Shown here: positions 1 through 10,813 of the stretch, in pieces
How the letters are laid out: each line of letters starts with the position of its first letter
Numbering within the stretch: position 1 is the first letter of the stretch
Source: Trujillonella endophytica
GTDB lineage: Bacteria; Actinomycetota; Actinomycetes; Mycobacteriales; Geodermatophilaceae
Length of the DNA: 64,000 nt
Direction: 5' to 3'
Assembly: GCF_900110555.1 (NCBI RefSeq)
Contig: NZ_FOEE01000005.1
Span: 124,001 to 188,000, forward strand
The notes under the pieces: generated by a model
The model's database searches: none
Seen by the model: the letters and a program-made list of their open reading frames with translations, nothing else
What the model was told of the DNA's origin: nothing
Program-made: the position numbers and the translations under genes

Positions 1-1115
1 TTCCCGTCGGCCGCGATCCGCCCGGTCGAGCAGAGGGCCGCGGTCCGGGCGAGCACCCGGGCGGCCGCGACGGCCCCGGCCGGGCCCTCGACCGCGGCCA
101 CGGGCTCGTAGCCCTCGCCGCGGACCGCGAGCGTGCCGGCCGGCGTCCAGACGTCGAGGACCGCCATCCGGTTCTCGGTCAGCGTGCCGGTCTTGTCGGT
201 GCAGATGACGCTCGTCGCGCCGAGCGTCTCCACCGACTCCAGCCGGCGCACGAGGGCGTGCCGGCCGGCGAGCAGCTGGGCGCTCTGGGCCAGGGAGAGC
301 GTGACGGTGGGCAGCAGCCCCTCCGGTACCAGCGCGACGGTGACCCCGACGGCGAAGAGGAAGCCGTCGTCCAGCGGCAGCCCGAGGACCAGCCCGCCGG
401 CGAAGCAGACGGTGCCGATGCCGAGCGCGAGGACGGTGATGGTCCGGACCAGCCGGTCCAGTTCCCGCGCCAGCGGGGTCCGGGCGCGCTCCACCGACCG
501 GGTCATCGTGGCGATCGACGCGAGCCGGGTGTCGCCCGCGATCGCGGCGACGACCGCGGTGCCCTCGCCCTCCACCACGAAGCAGCCGGCCGCGACCGGA
601 TCGCCCGGGGCCTTGCCGACCGGCTCGCTCTCGCCGGTCAGCATCGCCTCGTCCACCCGCAGGCCGTGCACGTCGAGCAGCCGCAGGTCCGCCGCCACCC
701 GGTCGCCGGCCTCGGGCAGCACCAGGTCGCCGACGACGAGGTCGGCGGCGTCGATCTCCTGCCGGTGCCCGTCGCGCACGACCGTCGCGCGGTGCGGCAC
801 CAGGTCGCGCAGGGCCTGCGCGGCGCGGTCGGCACGGTGTTCCTGGACGAAGGCGAAGACGCCGTTGAGGACGACGACCACGGCGATCGCGACGGCCAGT
901 TGCGGGAGGCCCCCGAGCAGCGCGAGCACCGACGCCGCCCAGAGCAGCAGCGCGAAGAAGTGGCTCAGCTGGGCGAGGAACAGGCGCAGCGGGGACGGCG
1001 GCCGCTCGACCGGCAGCCGGTTGCCGCCCGGTGGTCGGCGGGCCGCGGCCTCGGCGCTCGTCAACCCGGCGAGGGCTGCTCCGGACTGCGGAGGGGCCCC
1101 CGTGCCGGCGCTCAC
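1..1115 (-). CDS. Cation-translocating P-type ATPase, N-terminal part (3' end beyond window)
   Basis: Membrane cation pump that couples ATP hydrolysis to transport. About 371 N-terminal residues are visible. In order they show a Pro-rich cation-ATPase N-terminal region, two membrane helices, the actuator loop with LTGES, two more helices with the PEGLLP motif of Ca/Na-K-type pumps, and the phosphorylation motif DKTGT. PEGLLP rather than a CPC/CPx motif argues against a heavy-metal (P1B) pump. The GTG start overlaps the TGA of the upstream 2TM gene in a GTGA arrangement, so the pair is probably translationally coupled. The ATP-binding domain and last helices lie off the left edge, so the transported ion cannot be decided. 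Confidence 0.9.
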   Translation of the reverse strand, partial: MSAGTGAPPQSGAALAGLTSAEAAARRPPGGNRLPVERPPSPLRLFLAQLSHFFALLLWAASVLALLGGLPQLAVAIAVVVVLNGVFAFVQEHRADRAAQALRDLVPHRATVVRDGHRQEIDAADLVVGDLVLPEAGDRVAADLRLLDVHGLRVDEAMLTGESEPVGKAPGDPVAAGCFVVEGEGTAVVAAIAGDTRLASIATMTRSVERARTPLARELDRLVRTITVLALGIGTVCFAGGLVLGLPLDDGFLFAVGVTVALVPEGLLPTVTLSLAQSAQLLAGRHALVRRLESVETLGATSVICTDKTGTLTENRMAVLDVWTPAGTLAVRGEGYEPVAAVEGPAGAVAAARVLARTAALCSTGRIAADG

Positions 1116-1453
1116 CGAGAGCTGAGCCGCTGCATCTCGCGGTCGATCGCCCGCTCGCTGATCGGCCGGCTCGGCGGGCCGAAGGTCGCCCACGCGTGGA
1201 ACGCCAGGCCGATGCCCCACCCGGCCATCGGGAAGAGCGGCCAGGGGAACCAGGCGTCGGCGGTGAGCCCGACGACCAGCCAGACGGTCCAGAGCAGCCC
1301 GTTGACCCCGACGTAGGCGATCAGGTGCTCGGCGAACTCCCGCTTGGCGCGCAACCGCCGCACGGCGGCCGTCCTCAGGTCCGCGGGCGGCTCGGACGGC
1401 GGGCGGTCCGGGACCGGGCGGTCGTCAGGAGTCGAGGGATCGTGGACGGACAT
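1112..1453 (-). CDS. 2TM domain-containing membrane protein
   Basis: A 113-residue protein of the small 2TM family. A Pro/Asp-rich N-terminus (about 1-25) is followed by a basic helix, two hydrophobic segments (about 45-65 and 70-90) and an Arg/Glu-rich tail. The ATG at 1453 gives the family's usual size; longer readings are low-complexity. It is the first gene of a two-gene unit with the P-type ATPase and overlaps its start by 4 nt. It could be a small accessory subunit of the pump, but that is inference from coupling only. Confidence 0.75.
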   Translation of the reverse strand: MSVHDPSTPDDRPVPDRPPSEPPADLRTAAVRRLRAKREFAEHLIAYVGVNGLLWTVWLVVGLTADAWFPWPLFPMAGWGIGLAFHAWATFGPPSRPISERAIDREMQRLSSR

Positions 1454-1703
1454 GGCCTCTCCCGTGCTGCCGTCGCCGACCCGGTGGCCGGCTCGTCCCA
1501 GGATCGGGTCGGACGCGCACCCCGCGCGGCGGCCGGAGGTCACGCCCGCACGGGCCAGCGGCCCTCCCGGCCAGAGACCTCCGGCCCTCCCCGGCCCGGG
1601 CTCCGGCGGGAAGCGTTCGCCCGACCGTTGTGGCCGGCCGACCCGTCGCCGGCCCGCGGCACGGACACCCGTCCGGCAGCGCACGGACTCCCTGGAGGTC
1701 CCG

Positions 1704-2003
1704 ATGAGTGCAGATCGCCCCATCCGCATCCGCCGTCCCGTCGCGGTCGGGCCCGTCGTGGGCGGACCGGTCGCGCTGCGCGCGCTCGCGGTCGGCGCCC
1801 TCGCCGTGGGCGCCTTCGCGGTCGGGTCGCTCGTGGTCGGCTCGGTGGCGGTGGGCCGTCTCGCCGTCGGCCGGGCGGACCTCAAGCGGGTCCGGATCGC
1901 CCGCCTGGAGGTCGACGAGCTCGTCGTCCACTCGGTCACGGGCCTGCCGGTGGGCGGCCCGCCGGCCTCGACGCCGCCCGGGCCTGAGGGCCTCGCGAGG
2001 TAG
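1704..2003 (+). CDS. Small pentad-repeat protein (AVG-type repeats)
   Basis: A 99-residue protein of unknown function. After a short basic N-terminus it consists of about 13 consecutive five-residue units of the type ALAVG, AFAVG, SLVVG, RLAVG, ending in RADLK-RVRIA-RLEVD-ELVVH. Such strict spacing fits a beta-solenoid related to pentapeptide-repeat folds; the fold is inferred. The tail is Pro/Gly-rich. The ATG at 1704 has TGGAGG about 7 nt upstream. It is divergent from the 2TM gene across a 250-nt gap. A second tandem-repeat protein of different period is at 12217. Confidence 0.65.
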   Translation: MSADRPIRIRRPVAVGPVVGGPVALRALAVGALAVGAFAVGSLVVGSVAVGRLAVGRADLKRVRIARLEVDELVVHSVTGLPVGGPPASTPPGPEGLAR

Positions 2004-2093
2004 AGCCCTTCGCCCGCTCCCCGCGGCGGACCGGGGGCAGCAGGGTCGCAGGGCGAGCCCCGGCGCACCGCCGGGCCGGCCGGGGGAGGACCC

Positions 2094-3674
2094 GTGAACG
2101 CTCCCAGCACGTCAGCCGCCGTCCCTCCCACCGGCGTCGGCGCCGGCTCGGGACACCCCGTCGTGCGGACCCGGTCGGGCCGGGTGCGCGGCACGACGAC
2201 CGCCGGCGTGCACGCCTTCCTGGGCATCTCGTACGCGGCCCCGCCGGTGGGTGAGCTCCGCCTCCGTCCCCCGCGGCCGGTGCAGCCGTGGGAGGGGGTG
2301 CGGGACGCGACCGCGCTCGGGCCGGAGCCCCCGCAGCCGCAGTTCGGCGAGGACCCCACCGGACTGCTCTTCGACCCGGCCGTCCCGGGGGACGACTGCC
2401 TCAACCTCAACGTCTGGACGCCCGACCCCGGGGCCGGCGGCCTGCCGGTGCTGGTCTGGACCCCCGGCGGCTCCTTCCACTTCTCCTCCGGGGGCAGCTA
2501 CGACGGCAGCCGCTTCGCCCGGGACGGGGTCGTGTGCGTGACGATCAACTGGCGGACCGGCGCGGACGGCTTCCTGTACCTGGGCGAGGGGGACGACGGG
2601 GCCGACCTGGGCCTGCTCGACCACGTCGCCGCGCTCACCTGGGTGCGGGACAACATCGCGGCCTTCGGCGGCGACCCCTCCCGGGTCACCCTGTGCGGCG
2701 AGTCCGCCGGCGCCATGTGCATCGGCGCGCTGCTGTCCATGCCCCGCGCCGCGGGGCTGTTCCGGCGCGCGATCCTGCAGAGCGGCGCCGCGCACCACGT
2801 CCTGCCCGCGCCCGAGGCCGCGCGGATGGGCGCCCACCTGGCCGACGCCCTCGGCGTGCCGCCCCTGCGGGCGGCGCTGGCACGGGTGCCGGTCGACCGA
2901 CTGCTCGAGGCACAGGCGCAGATCGACGCCGAGGTCCTGGCCCATCCGGACCCGGCGCGCTGGGGCGCGGAGGTGGTGGCGAGCACGATGCCGTTCCACT
3001 CCGTGGTCGACGGCGACGTCCTGCCGGGACCGCCGATCGACCGGATCGCCGCCGGCGACGCCGCGGGGATCGACCTGCTGGTGGGCACCAATTCCGACGA
3101 CTGGCGGATGTTCCCCGTGCTCGGCGGCTTCATCGACGCGGTGACCGAGGAGGCGCTGGCCGGACCGGTGGACCGGTACGGGTCCTGGAGCCTCGCCGCC
3201 TTCGGGCTGGCGCCGGGGACCGCGCTGCCGGCGTACCGGTCCGCCCGTCCCGGCGCCGCTCCCGGGGACCTGCTGGCGGCGGTGCTGACCGACTGGTGGG
3301 TGCGTGTCCCCGCGCTCCGGCTCACCGACGCGCACGCCCCCGCCCCGGCCGGGACCTACGCCTACGAGTTCGCCTGGCCGTCCCCGGCCTTCGGCGGGCG
3401 GCTGGGGGCCTGTCACGCCCTGGAGATCCCGTTCGTGTTCGACACCCTGGACCTCGGGCGCCGGCAGATGCTCGGCGGTGCGCTCGGCGACGACCCGCCC
3501 CAGGAGCTGGCGGACACGGTGCACCGCGCCTGGGTCGACTTCGTGACCACGGGTGACCCCGGGTGGCCCCGCTACGACCTGCTCCGGCGCCGGGTCCAGC
3601 GGTTGGACGTCCGTTCCCGCGTCGTGGAGGACCCGTACGCAGCCGAGCGCGCGCTGTGGGAGGGGATCCGCTGA
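2094..3674 (+). CDS. Type-B carboxylesterase/lipase family protein
   Basis: Alpha/beta-hydrolase of the carboxylesterase type-B family (PnbA-like, 526 residues, normal length). It hydrolyses carboxylic esters; the substrate is unknown. The nucleophile elbow GESAGA places the catalytic Ser at about residue 204. The downstream CHALEIPFVF segment supplies the catalytic His near residue 441. The N-terminal GxxxAFLGISYAAPP segment is typical of the family. No signal peptide is evident, so it is probably cytoplasmic. The GTG start at 2094 follows GGGGGAGGA. It stands alone between the repeat protein and a lipoprotein. Confidence 0.9.
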   Translation: MNAPSTSAAVPPTGVGAGSGHPVVRTRSGRVRGTTTAGVHAFLGISYAAPPVGELRLRPPRPVQPWEGVRDATALGPEPPQPQFGEDPTGLLFDPAVPGDDCLNLNVWTPDPGAGGLPVLVWTPGGSFHFSSGGSYDGSRFARDGVVCVTINWRTGADGFLYLGEGDDGADLGLLDHVAALTWVRDNIAAFGGDPSRVTLCGESAGAMCIGALLSMPRAAGLFRRAILQSGAAHHVLPAPEAARMGAHLADALGVPPLRAALARVPVDRLLEAQAQIDAEVLAHPDPARWGAEVVASTMPFHSVVDGDVLPGPPIDRIAAGDAAGIDLLVGTNSDDWRMFPVLGGFIDAVTEEALAGPVDRYGSWSLAAFGLAPGTALPAYRSARPGAAPGDLLAAVLTDWWVRVPALRLTDAHAPAPAGTYAYEFAWPSPAFGGRLGACHALEIPFVFDTLDLGRRQMLGGALGDDPPQELADTVHRAWVDFVTTGDPGWPRYDLLRRRVQRLDVRSRVVEDPYAAERALWEGIR

Positions 3675-3793
3675 CCGCTCCGGCCGGGCGCTGGTCGGGA
3701 CCGACGGCCCGGGCCTTCGGGCCCTCCGGCAGCAGCCGGGCGGCCCCGCGGTCGGCCACGGTGGCGCGAACGAACCCGCGACGAGGAGGCCCC

Positions 3794-4486
3794 ATGGTCC
3801 GCGCGCTGCCCGACGGCCGGACCCGGAACCGGGCTCGTGGAGTGCTCGTCGTCGTCCTGCTGCTCGGCGGCCTGGTGGCGTGCGGCGGCGACGACGACGG
3901 CGACGGCGACGACTCGGGAGCCGACGCAACGCCGTCCTCGTCCGCGGCCGCGCCGTCCCCGACCGACGCCGACGGCGACGACGGCACCGGCGACGACGGC
4001 GGCTCGGACGGCGGCGACGGCACCGGCTCCCCGCAGCCGCCGTTCCCGGCCGACACCCGGCCCGACACCCAGGACGCGTCGGGCGACGCGCTGGGGAACG
4101 TGACCGACATCCGCATCGGCCGGCACGAGGGCTACGACCGGGTGGTGCTCGAGTTCGAGGGCACCGGGACCCCCGGCTGGGACGTCCGGTACACCGACCA
4201 GCCGGCCCGGCAGGGCAGCGGCGAGCCGGTCGACCTGGCGGGGGAGGCGGCGCTCCAGGTCACGGTGACCGGGGTGGGCTACCCGCCGGACACCGGCATC
4301 GTGGAGTACTCGGGGCCGCCACGGCTGTCCGCCGCGGACACCGAGGTCGTCACCGAGGTGTTCTTCGACGGGACCTTCGAGGGGGTCACCGCGGTGCTGG
4401 CCGGCACGCGGGCGGAGGTGCCGTTCCGGGTGTACCTGCTGGAGGCGCCGGCGCGGATCGTGATCGAGGTGGCCGATCCCGCCTGA
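3794..4486 (+). CDS. AMIN-like domain lipoprotein
   Basis: A 230-residue probable cell-surface lipoprotein. A basic N-terminus and hydrophobic stretch end in the lipobox LVAC (Cys near residue 26). A Gly/Asp/Ser-rich linker follows (about 27-90), then an AMIN-like domain beginning near DIRIGRHEGYDRVVLEF and ending RIVIEVADP. AMIN-type domains in other proteins bind the envelope; here the role is inferred as cell-wall associated. GAGGAGG lies 6 nt before the ATG at 3794. Confidence 0.8.
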   Translation: MVRALPDGRTRNRARGVLVVVLLLGGLVACGGDDDGDGDDSGADATPSSSAAAPSPTDADGDDGTGDDGGSDGGDGTGSPQPPFPADTRPDTQDASGDALGNVTDIRIGRHEGYDRVVLEFEGTGTPGWDVRYTDQPARQGSGEPVDLAGEAALQVTVTGVGYPPDTGIVEYSGPPRLSAADTEVVTEVFFDGTFEGVTAVLAGTRAEVPFRVYLLEAPARIVIEVADPA

Positions 4487-4596
4487 GCGGTGCCGCCCGG
4501 CCCCGGTGGAGGGGACCTTGGGCCGTGCCCGGGCCGGCGCCCGCCCCCCGAGCATGGACGCCGGACCGCTCCGCCGGGGGCGGGAGGAGAGCCGAG

Positions 4597-6530
<1,934 letters not shown>

Positions 6531-6534
<4 letters not shown>

Positions 6535-7208
6535 CCACGACCGGGCTCCGCAGCACCGGCGTCGACGTGCCACGGGCGTCGCGCGACCGCAGCCTGGCGG
6601 GCCTGCTCCTGCTCGTGGCCGGCTCGGCGGTCGTGCTCGGCATCATGACCGCGGAGGTCCTCTACCCGACCGACTACGACGTCCACCGGAACACGGTGAG
6701 CGACCTCGCGGCCATGCGTCCCGACGACGTCGTGCGGCAACCGTCGGCGGCGGTCTTCAACACCACGATGATCGTCTGCGGCGTGCTCATCGCGATCGCC
6801 GCCCTGCTGCTGCACCGCTCGCGCGCCGGCCTGCGCGCCGTCGTGCCGATCGCCGGGCTCGGCCTCGGGATGGTCGGCGTCGGGCTGTTCCCGGGCAACA
6901 CCGTGATGGCGGTCCACCAGCTGGTCTCGATCGCGACCTTCCTGTCCGGCGGCCTCGCGGCGATCCTGACCGCCCGGCTGACCGCCCGGGCGCTGCGCCC
7001 GGTGCACCTGGTCCTCGGCGGGACCGCCCTGGCGTTCCTGATCGGCTACACGTTCCTGGAGGACCTGGCGGTCTTCGACCGGCTCGGGGAGGGCGGGGTG
7101 GAGCGGTGGATCGTCTATCCGGTCGTCCTGTGGATGGTGGCGTTCGGCGCCGCGCTCGCCGCGGCCCGGCCGGACGACGCGGCCGCGCGGCCGGAGGCCG
7201 CCCGATGA
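6531..7208 (+). CDS. DUF998 family membrane protein
   Basis: A 225-residue integral membrane protein with six hydrophobic helices, matching the DUF998 family (function unknown). The conserved look of the family is visible in the Asp/Tyr-rich loop after helix 1 and the GLFPGNT loop after helix 3. It overlaps the acyl-CoA synthetase stop and the following VOC start by 4 nt each, so its stoichiometric co-expression with both is likely. No enzymatic motif is seen. Confidence 0.85.
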
Positions 7209-7981
7209 CCGCCGCCGGTCCCCAGGTCGGCTCGCTCGCCTGGATCGACCTCACGACCCCGGACGTCGACGCCGCCGGGAGCTTCTACTCCCGGCTGCTC
7301 GGCTGGGAGCTGGAGTCCGCGGACACCCCGATGGGCCGGTACGTCACCGGCTCGGTCGGGGCCGGACCCGTCGGCGGGATGATGGCGCCGGCGCCCGGGG
7401 AGGACGCCGCGCCACCGGCCTGGGCGCTGTTCTTCGGCGTGGCCGACGCCGACCGGGCCGTCGACGCCGCCCGCCGCCTCGGCGCCACGGTGCTGCAGCC
7501 GCCGATGGAGATCCCCGGCGGCGGGCGGATCGCCGTGGTCACCGACCCGGCCGGTGCCGTGGCCGGCCTCCTGGAGCCCGGCGACGGCGGCTCGACGGTC
7601 CGCGGCGAACCTGGGGCGGTGGCGTGGGTGGAGTGCCAGAGCCGCGACGTGCCGGCCAGCGAGGCGTTCTACGCCGAGCTCCTGGGCTGGCACGCCCGCC
7701 CTCCGTCCGACGGCTACCGGGTCCTCGAGCTCGGCGGCGAGCAGGTCGCCGGGCTGATGGCCATGCCCGACGAGGTGCCGTCCGCGGTGCCCGGCTACTG
7801 GCTGCCCTACTTCGCCGTGGACGACGTCGACTCGGCGTGCGGCCGGGTGGAGGAACTCGGCGGCGGCGTCCTGGTGCCGCCGAGAACCGTCCAGGACCTG
7901 CGCTTCGCCGTCGCGCAGGACCCCGCCGGAGCCGTGTTCGGCCTGCTCCGGACCCCGGGTCAGCGGGCGGCGTTCCAGTAG
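7205..7981 (+). CDS. VOC family protein with two glyoxalase-like domains
   Basis: A 258-residue cytoplasmic protein made of two vicinal-oxygen-chelate repeats (about 8-125 and 135-250). Each starts with a beta strand such as LAWIDLTTPDV or VAWVECQSRDV and ends DPAGAV. Metal-binding side chains are only partly obvious, so either a metalloenzyme or a binding protein is possible. It starts at the ATGA overlap with the DUF998 gene. Its last 22 nt overlap tail-to-tail with the siderophore-interacting protein gene on the other strand. Confidence 0.85.
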   Translation: MTAAGPQVGSLAWIDLTTPDVDAAGSFYSRLLGWELESADTPMGRYVTGSVGAGPVGGMMAPAPGEDAAPPAWALFFGVADADRAVDAARRLGATVLQPPMEIPGGGRIAVVTDPAGAVAGLLEPGDGGSTVRGEPGAVAWVECQSRDVPASEAFYAELLGWHARPPSDGYRVLELGGEQVAGLMAMPDEVPSAVPGYWLPYFAVDDVDSACGRVEELGGGVLVPPRTVQDLRFAVAQDPAGAVFGLLRTPGQRAAFQ

Positions 7982-9090
7982 CCGGTCAGCCGCACGCGGT
8001 CCCGGGCCAGGCCCGTCTCCTGGCGCAGGGAGGTGCGCAGCTCCCGCATGCGGGCGGCCTCCCCGGCGCCGAAGACGAACACCCCGTCGCGGTCGGCGAG
8101 GAGCGGGCTCTCGGCGAGGGCGGCCCGCACGCCGTCGAGGAGCGCGGGCGTCGTGCCCGGCGCCGCCCCGGACCGATCGACCCAGCGCACCTCGACGCCG
8201 GGCCGCACGGGGAGGTCCGGCCGGCCGCCCGCGTCGGCCGTCTCCGCCACCACGACCGCCCGGGCGTCGGGGGCCAGCCCGTCCAGGACGGCGGCCACGG
8301 CACCCAGCGCCGTCTCGTCGCACACCAGCAGGTGGGTGCGCACGCCGGCCGGCGGGTCGTAGCTGCGGCGGGTGCCCCACACCGCGATCGGAGTTCCCGG
8401 CCCGGCCGCGGCGAGGCGGCTGCTGACCGCGCCCTCGTCGCCGTGCAGCACGAGCCACACGTCGCCCTCGCCGGAGGCGGGGCGCCGCGCCCGCATCGTG
8501 TACGCGGCCCGCGGCGCTGCCTCGAGGGGGATCCCGGCCAGGTCCTGGACGCTGAACCCGGGCCGGAGCACCTCGGCCGGCGGATCGGGCATGAGGACGA
8601 CGTACTCGTCGCCGCCGCGCAGCGGCAGGGGAGCGAGCCCCGCCAGGGTGATCTCGAGCAGGTTCGGTGCGAGCAGGCGGCAGGCGGACACGGTCGCCGC
8701 CACGGTCGTCATCGTCTGGTCCTCGAGGAACTCGGCCTCGATCGAGGTGAGCGGCTCGCCCGTGCCGACCACCCCGCGGGCGGCGGCGACCAGCCCCATG
8801 AGCGCCCCGTAGATCTCCAGTGACGTGCGGACGGGCGTTCTGAAGGGGATCTGCACCGGCCGCTGCGAGCCGTCGGTCGTTCCGACGGCCAGGCGCAGCC
8901 CGTCGGGTCCCACGCCCAGGATGTCGACCGACCGGGCGTCGGGCTCGGCGCCGAGCGCCCGGGCGACCAGGAGCACCGTGTCGGGGTGCTCGTCACCGAT
9001 GTGGTCCAGACCCTCGGCGAGCTCGGCCGCCTCGTCCGCCGGGAGGTCGAAGTCGACCGCCGGGAGGACGGCTGCCGTGGTACCGGTCAC
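7960..9090 (-). CDS. DUF2470-siderophore-interacting (SIP) flavoprotein fusion
   Basis: Probable FAD-dependent ferric-siderophore reductase (376 residues). The N-terminal ~100 residues resemble DUF2470, a domain of heme-iron utilisation proteins. The FAD-binding SIP domain begins near residue 130 (ACRLLAPNLLEITL) and the C-terminal SIP domain ends with the family signature YWNAAR. Iron release from siderophore in the cytoplasm is the known family role. An IdeR/DtxR-like box lies upstream at 9229-9247. The GTG start has no Shine-Dalgarno of its own but overlaps the stop of a 15-codon leader ORF, suggesting coupled translation. It converges on and overlaps the VOC gene. Confidence 0.88.
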   Translation of the reverse strand: MTGTTAAVLPAVDFDLPADEAAELAEGLDHIGDEHPDTVLLVARALGAEPDARSVDILGVGPDGLRLAVGTTDGSQRPVQIPFRTPVRTSLEIYGALMGLVAAARGVVGTGEPLTSIEAEFLEDQTMTTVAATVSACRLLAPNLLEITLAGLAPLPLRGGDEYVVLMPDPPAEVLRPGFSVQDLAGIPLEAAPRAAYTMRARRPASGEGDVWLVLHGDEGAVSSRLAAAGPGTPIAVWGTRRSYDPPAGVRTHLLVCDETALGAVAAVLDGLAPDARAVVVAETADAGGRPDLPVRPGVEVRWVDRSGAAPGTTPALLDGVRAALAESPLLADRDGVFVFGAGEAARMRELRTSLRQETGLARDRVRLTGYWNAAR

Positions 9091-9134
9091 CGGGTGCCGC
9101 CGGTGGAGGCGGGGGGCGTCGTGCTCGCGGGCAT
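9087..9134 (-). CDS. Putative 15-residue leader ORF of the SIP gene
   Basis: A short reading frame with ATG at 9134, GGAAGG placed 5 nt before it, and a TGA at 9087-9089 that overlaps the SIP gene's GTG in a GTGA arrangement. The encoded 15 residues are Thr/Pro/Ser-rich with no known motif. It lies between the iron box and the SIP coding region. What is seen is the frame, ribosome site and overlap; that it is translated and couples or regulates SIP translation is inference. Confidence 0.4.
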   Translation of the reverse strand: MPASTTPPASTGGTR

Positions 9135-9228
9135 GGGGGCCTTCCGGTCGGTCGGGAACGAGGGCGGACCTGGCCGGGACGGACCGCCCCCCGACCGTCG
9201 TCGACGGGGCGCGCTCACCCGGCCGGGC

Positions 9229-9247
9229 TTAGGCTAGCCTCACCTCT
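9229..9247 (-). promoter_or_regulatory. IdeR/DtxR-type iron box upstream of SIP gene
   Basis: On the minus strand the site reads AGAGGTGAGGCTAGCCTAA, matching 15 of 19 positions of the classical iron box TTAGGTTAGGCTAACCTAA. It lies about 95 nt upstream of the leader ORF that precedes the siderophore-interacting protein. Repression by an Fe(II)-loaded DtxR-family regulator is the established use of such sites; action here is inferred. Confidence 0.6.
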
Positions 9248-9367
9248 GCCTTCAGGGCAGGGGTGTCCGCCGGCGACGGCCCGCACCCCCGCCTCGAGCC
9301 CCACCCGGCCACGCCGTCCGGGGCGTCGCACCGGCCCGCGATTCGCTGCCGGTGCGACGTCGGTGGC

Positions 9368-10570
9368 TCACGGGGTCGAGTGCAGGGCCTCCGGCTTCAG
9401 CTGGACCTTGACGCAGCCGTCCGACTTCTCCTGGAACATGCGGTAGGCGTCCGGCGCCTCGGCCAGGGAGAGCCGGTGCGTGGCGAACGTGTCCACGCCC
9501 AGCGGGTCGTCGTCGGTGAGCAGCGGCATGATCTCGGGGATCCAGCGCTTCACGTTGCACTGACCCATGTGCAGGGCGATCTGCTTGTCGAACAGCGTGA
9601 GCATCGGCATCGGGTCGGCGGTGCCGCCGTACACGCCCGACAGCGAGATGGTGCCGCCCCGGCGCACGATGTCGATCGCGGAGTAGAGGGCGTTGAGCCG
9701 GTCCACCCCGGCGGTCTCCATGATCGGTGCCGCGACCGCTCTGGGCAGCAGACCCACGGCCTTCTGGACGAACGTCGTCGCCGGGGAGCCGTGGGCCTCC
9801 ATGCCGACGGCGTCGAGCACCGAATCCGGGCCGCGGCCGCCGGTCATCCCGCGGATGACGTCGCCCAGGTCGTCCCCGTGCTCGCCGAGGTCGACGACCT
9901 CGATGCCGCGGTCCCGCACGCGCGCGAGCCGCTCGGGCACCCGGTCGACGCCGATGACGCGGTAGCCCTTGTGGGCGCCGATCCGGCAGGCGAAGTCGCC
10001 GATCGGGCCGAGCCCGAGGACGACGAGGGTGCCGCCGTCGGGCACGTTCGCGTACTCCACGCCCTGCCACGCCGTCGGGAGGATGTCGGAGAGGTAGGCG
10101 AACCGGTCGTCGGGCGGACCCTCGGGGACCACGATGTGCGTGAACTGCGCCTGCGGGACCCGGAGGTACTCGGCCTGCCCACCGGGCACCTCGCCGTAGA
10201 GCTTGGAGAAGCCGAACAGCGACGCGCCCATGCCCTGGTCGCGGACCTGGGTCGTCTCGCACTGCGTGTACAGGTGCTGCCGGCACATCCAGCAGTGCCC
10301 GCAGGAGATCTGGAACGGGATGACGACCCGGTCGCCCACCCGCAGGTCACCGCACTCCGTGCCCACCTCGACGACCTGACCCATGGCCTCGTGGCCGAGC
10401 ACGTTCCCGACCCCCATGAAGGGGGCCAGCGGCTCGTAGAGGTGCAGGTCGGAGCCGCAGATGTTCGTGGTCGTGACGCGGATGACCGCATCCGTCGGGT
10501 TCTGGACGAAGGGATCGGGCACGTCCTCCACCCGCACGTCACGCTTGCCGTGCCAGGTCACTGCCTTCAC
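9368..10570 (-). CDS. Zinc-dependent alcohol/formaldehyde dehydrogenase (FdhA-like)
   Basis: Medium-chain dehydrogenase of 400 residues resembling glutathione-independent formaldehyde dehydrogenases. The catalytic zinc motif is seen as NICGSDLH and GHEAMG. The structural-zinc loop CGHCWMCRQHLYTQC carries four cysteines. The Rossmann motif is GLGPIG. A long insertion around residues 225-290 is typical of the FdhA-like branch. NAD-linked oxidation of formaldehyde or other small alcohols/aldehydes is the family role; the physiological substrate is not decided. It is monocistronic, downstream of (but divergent in promoter from) the SIP gene. Confidence 0.85.
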   Translation of the reverse strand: MKAVTWHGKRDVRVEDVPDPFVQNPTDAVIRVTTTNICGSDLHLYEPLAPFMGVGNVLGHEAMGQVVEVGTECGDLRVGDRVVIPFQISCGHCWMCRQHLYTQCETTQVRDQGMGASLFGFSKLYGEVPGGQAEYLRVPQAQFTHIVVPEGPPDDRFAYLSDILPTAWQGVEYANVPDGGTLVVLGLGPIGDFACRIGAHKGYRVIGVDRVPERLARVRDRGIEVVDLGEHGDDLGDVIRGMTGGRGPDSVLDAVGMEAHGSPATTFVQKAVGLLPRAVAAPIMETAGVDRLNALYSAIDIVRRGGTISLSGVYGGTADPMPMLTLFDKQIALHMGQCNVKRWIPEIMPLLTDDDPLGVDTFATHRLSLAEAPDAYRMFQEKSDGCVKVQLKPEALHSTP

Positions 10571-10813
10571 GAAGGGCCACCATTTTCGTCTCGGAGCTCG
10601 GACTCCTGAGGTCCCCGCACCCGTGTCCGCCGAAACGGCGCGGCCGGCCCGCCGCGCGGGGACCTGGTGCCGGCCGGCCGTGCGCTCCTCGCCCCCGTGG
10701 GGGTCATCTCTGCTGGGTGATGCGCTCCTCGCCGACGCTTCCTACCGTCGCGTGCGGCGCGGGCGACGGCCCGCCCCGGAGCCCGCACCGGTCGGAGGGG
10801 ACACGGGAGCGCG

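Noticed and set aside
1454-1703. Additional gene between the 2TM and pentad-repeat proteins
   Set aside because: Frames here are low-complexity extensions of neighbouring genes with no start context.
2112-3929. Long minus-strand reading frame opposite the carboxylesterase
   Set aside because: It is the antisense shadow typical of very GC-rich genes: Arg/Gly/Pro-rich translation, no motifs, no ribosome site, while the plus strand encodes a full esterase.
10675-10735. Two copies of TGCGCTCCTCGCC 38 nt apart before the membrane protein at 10814
   Set aside because: Only 13 nt, GC-rich and not symmetric; could easily be chance in this composition.
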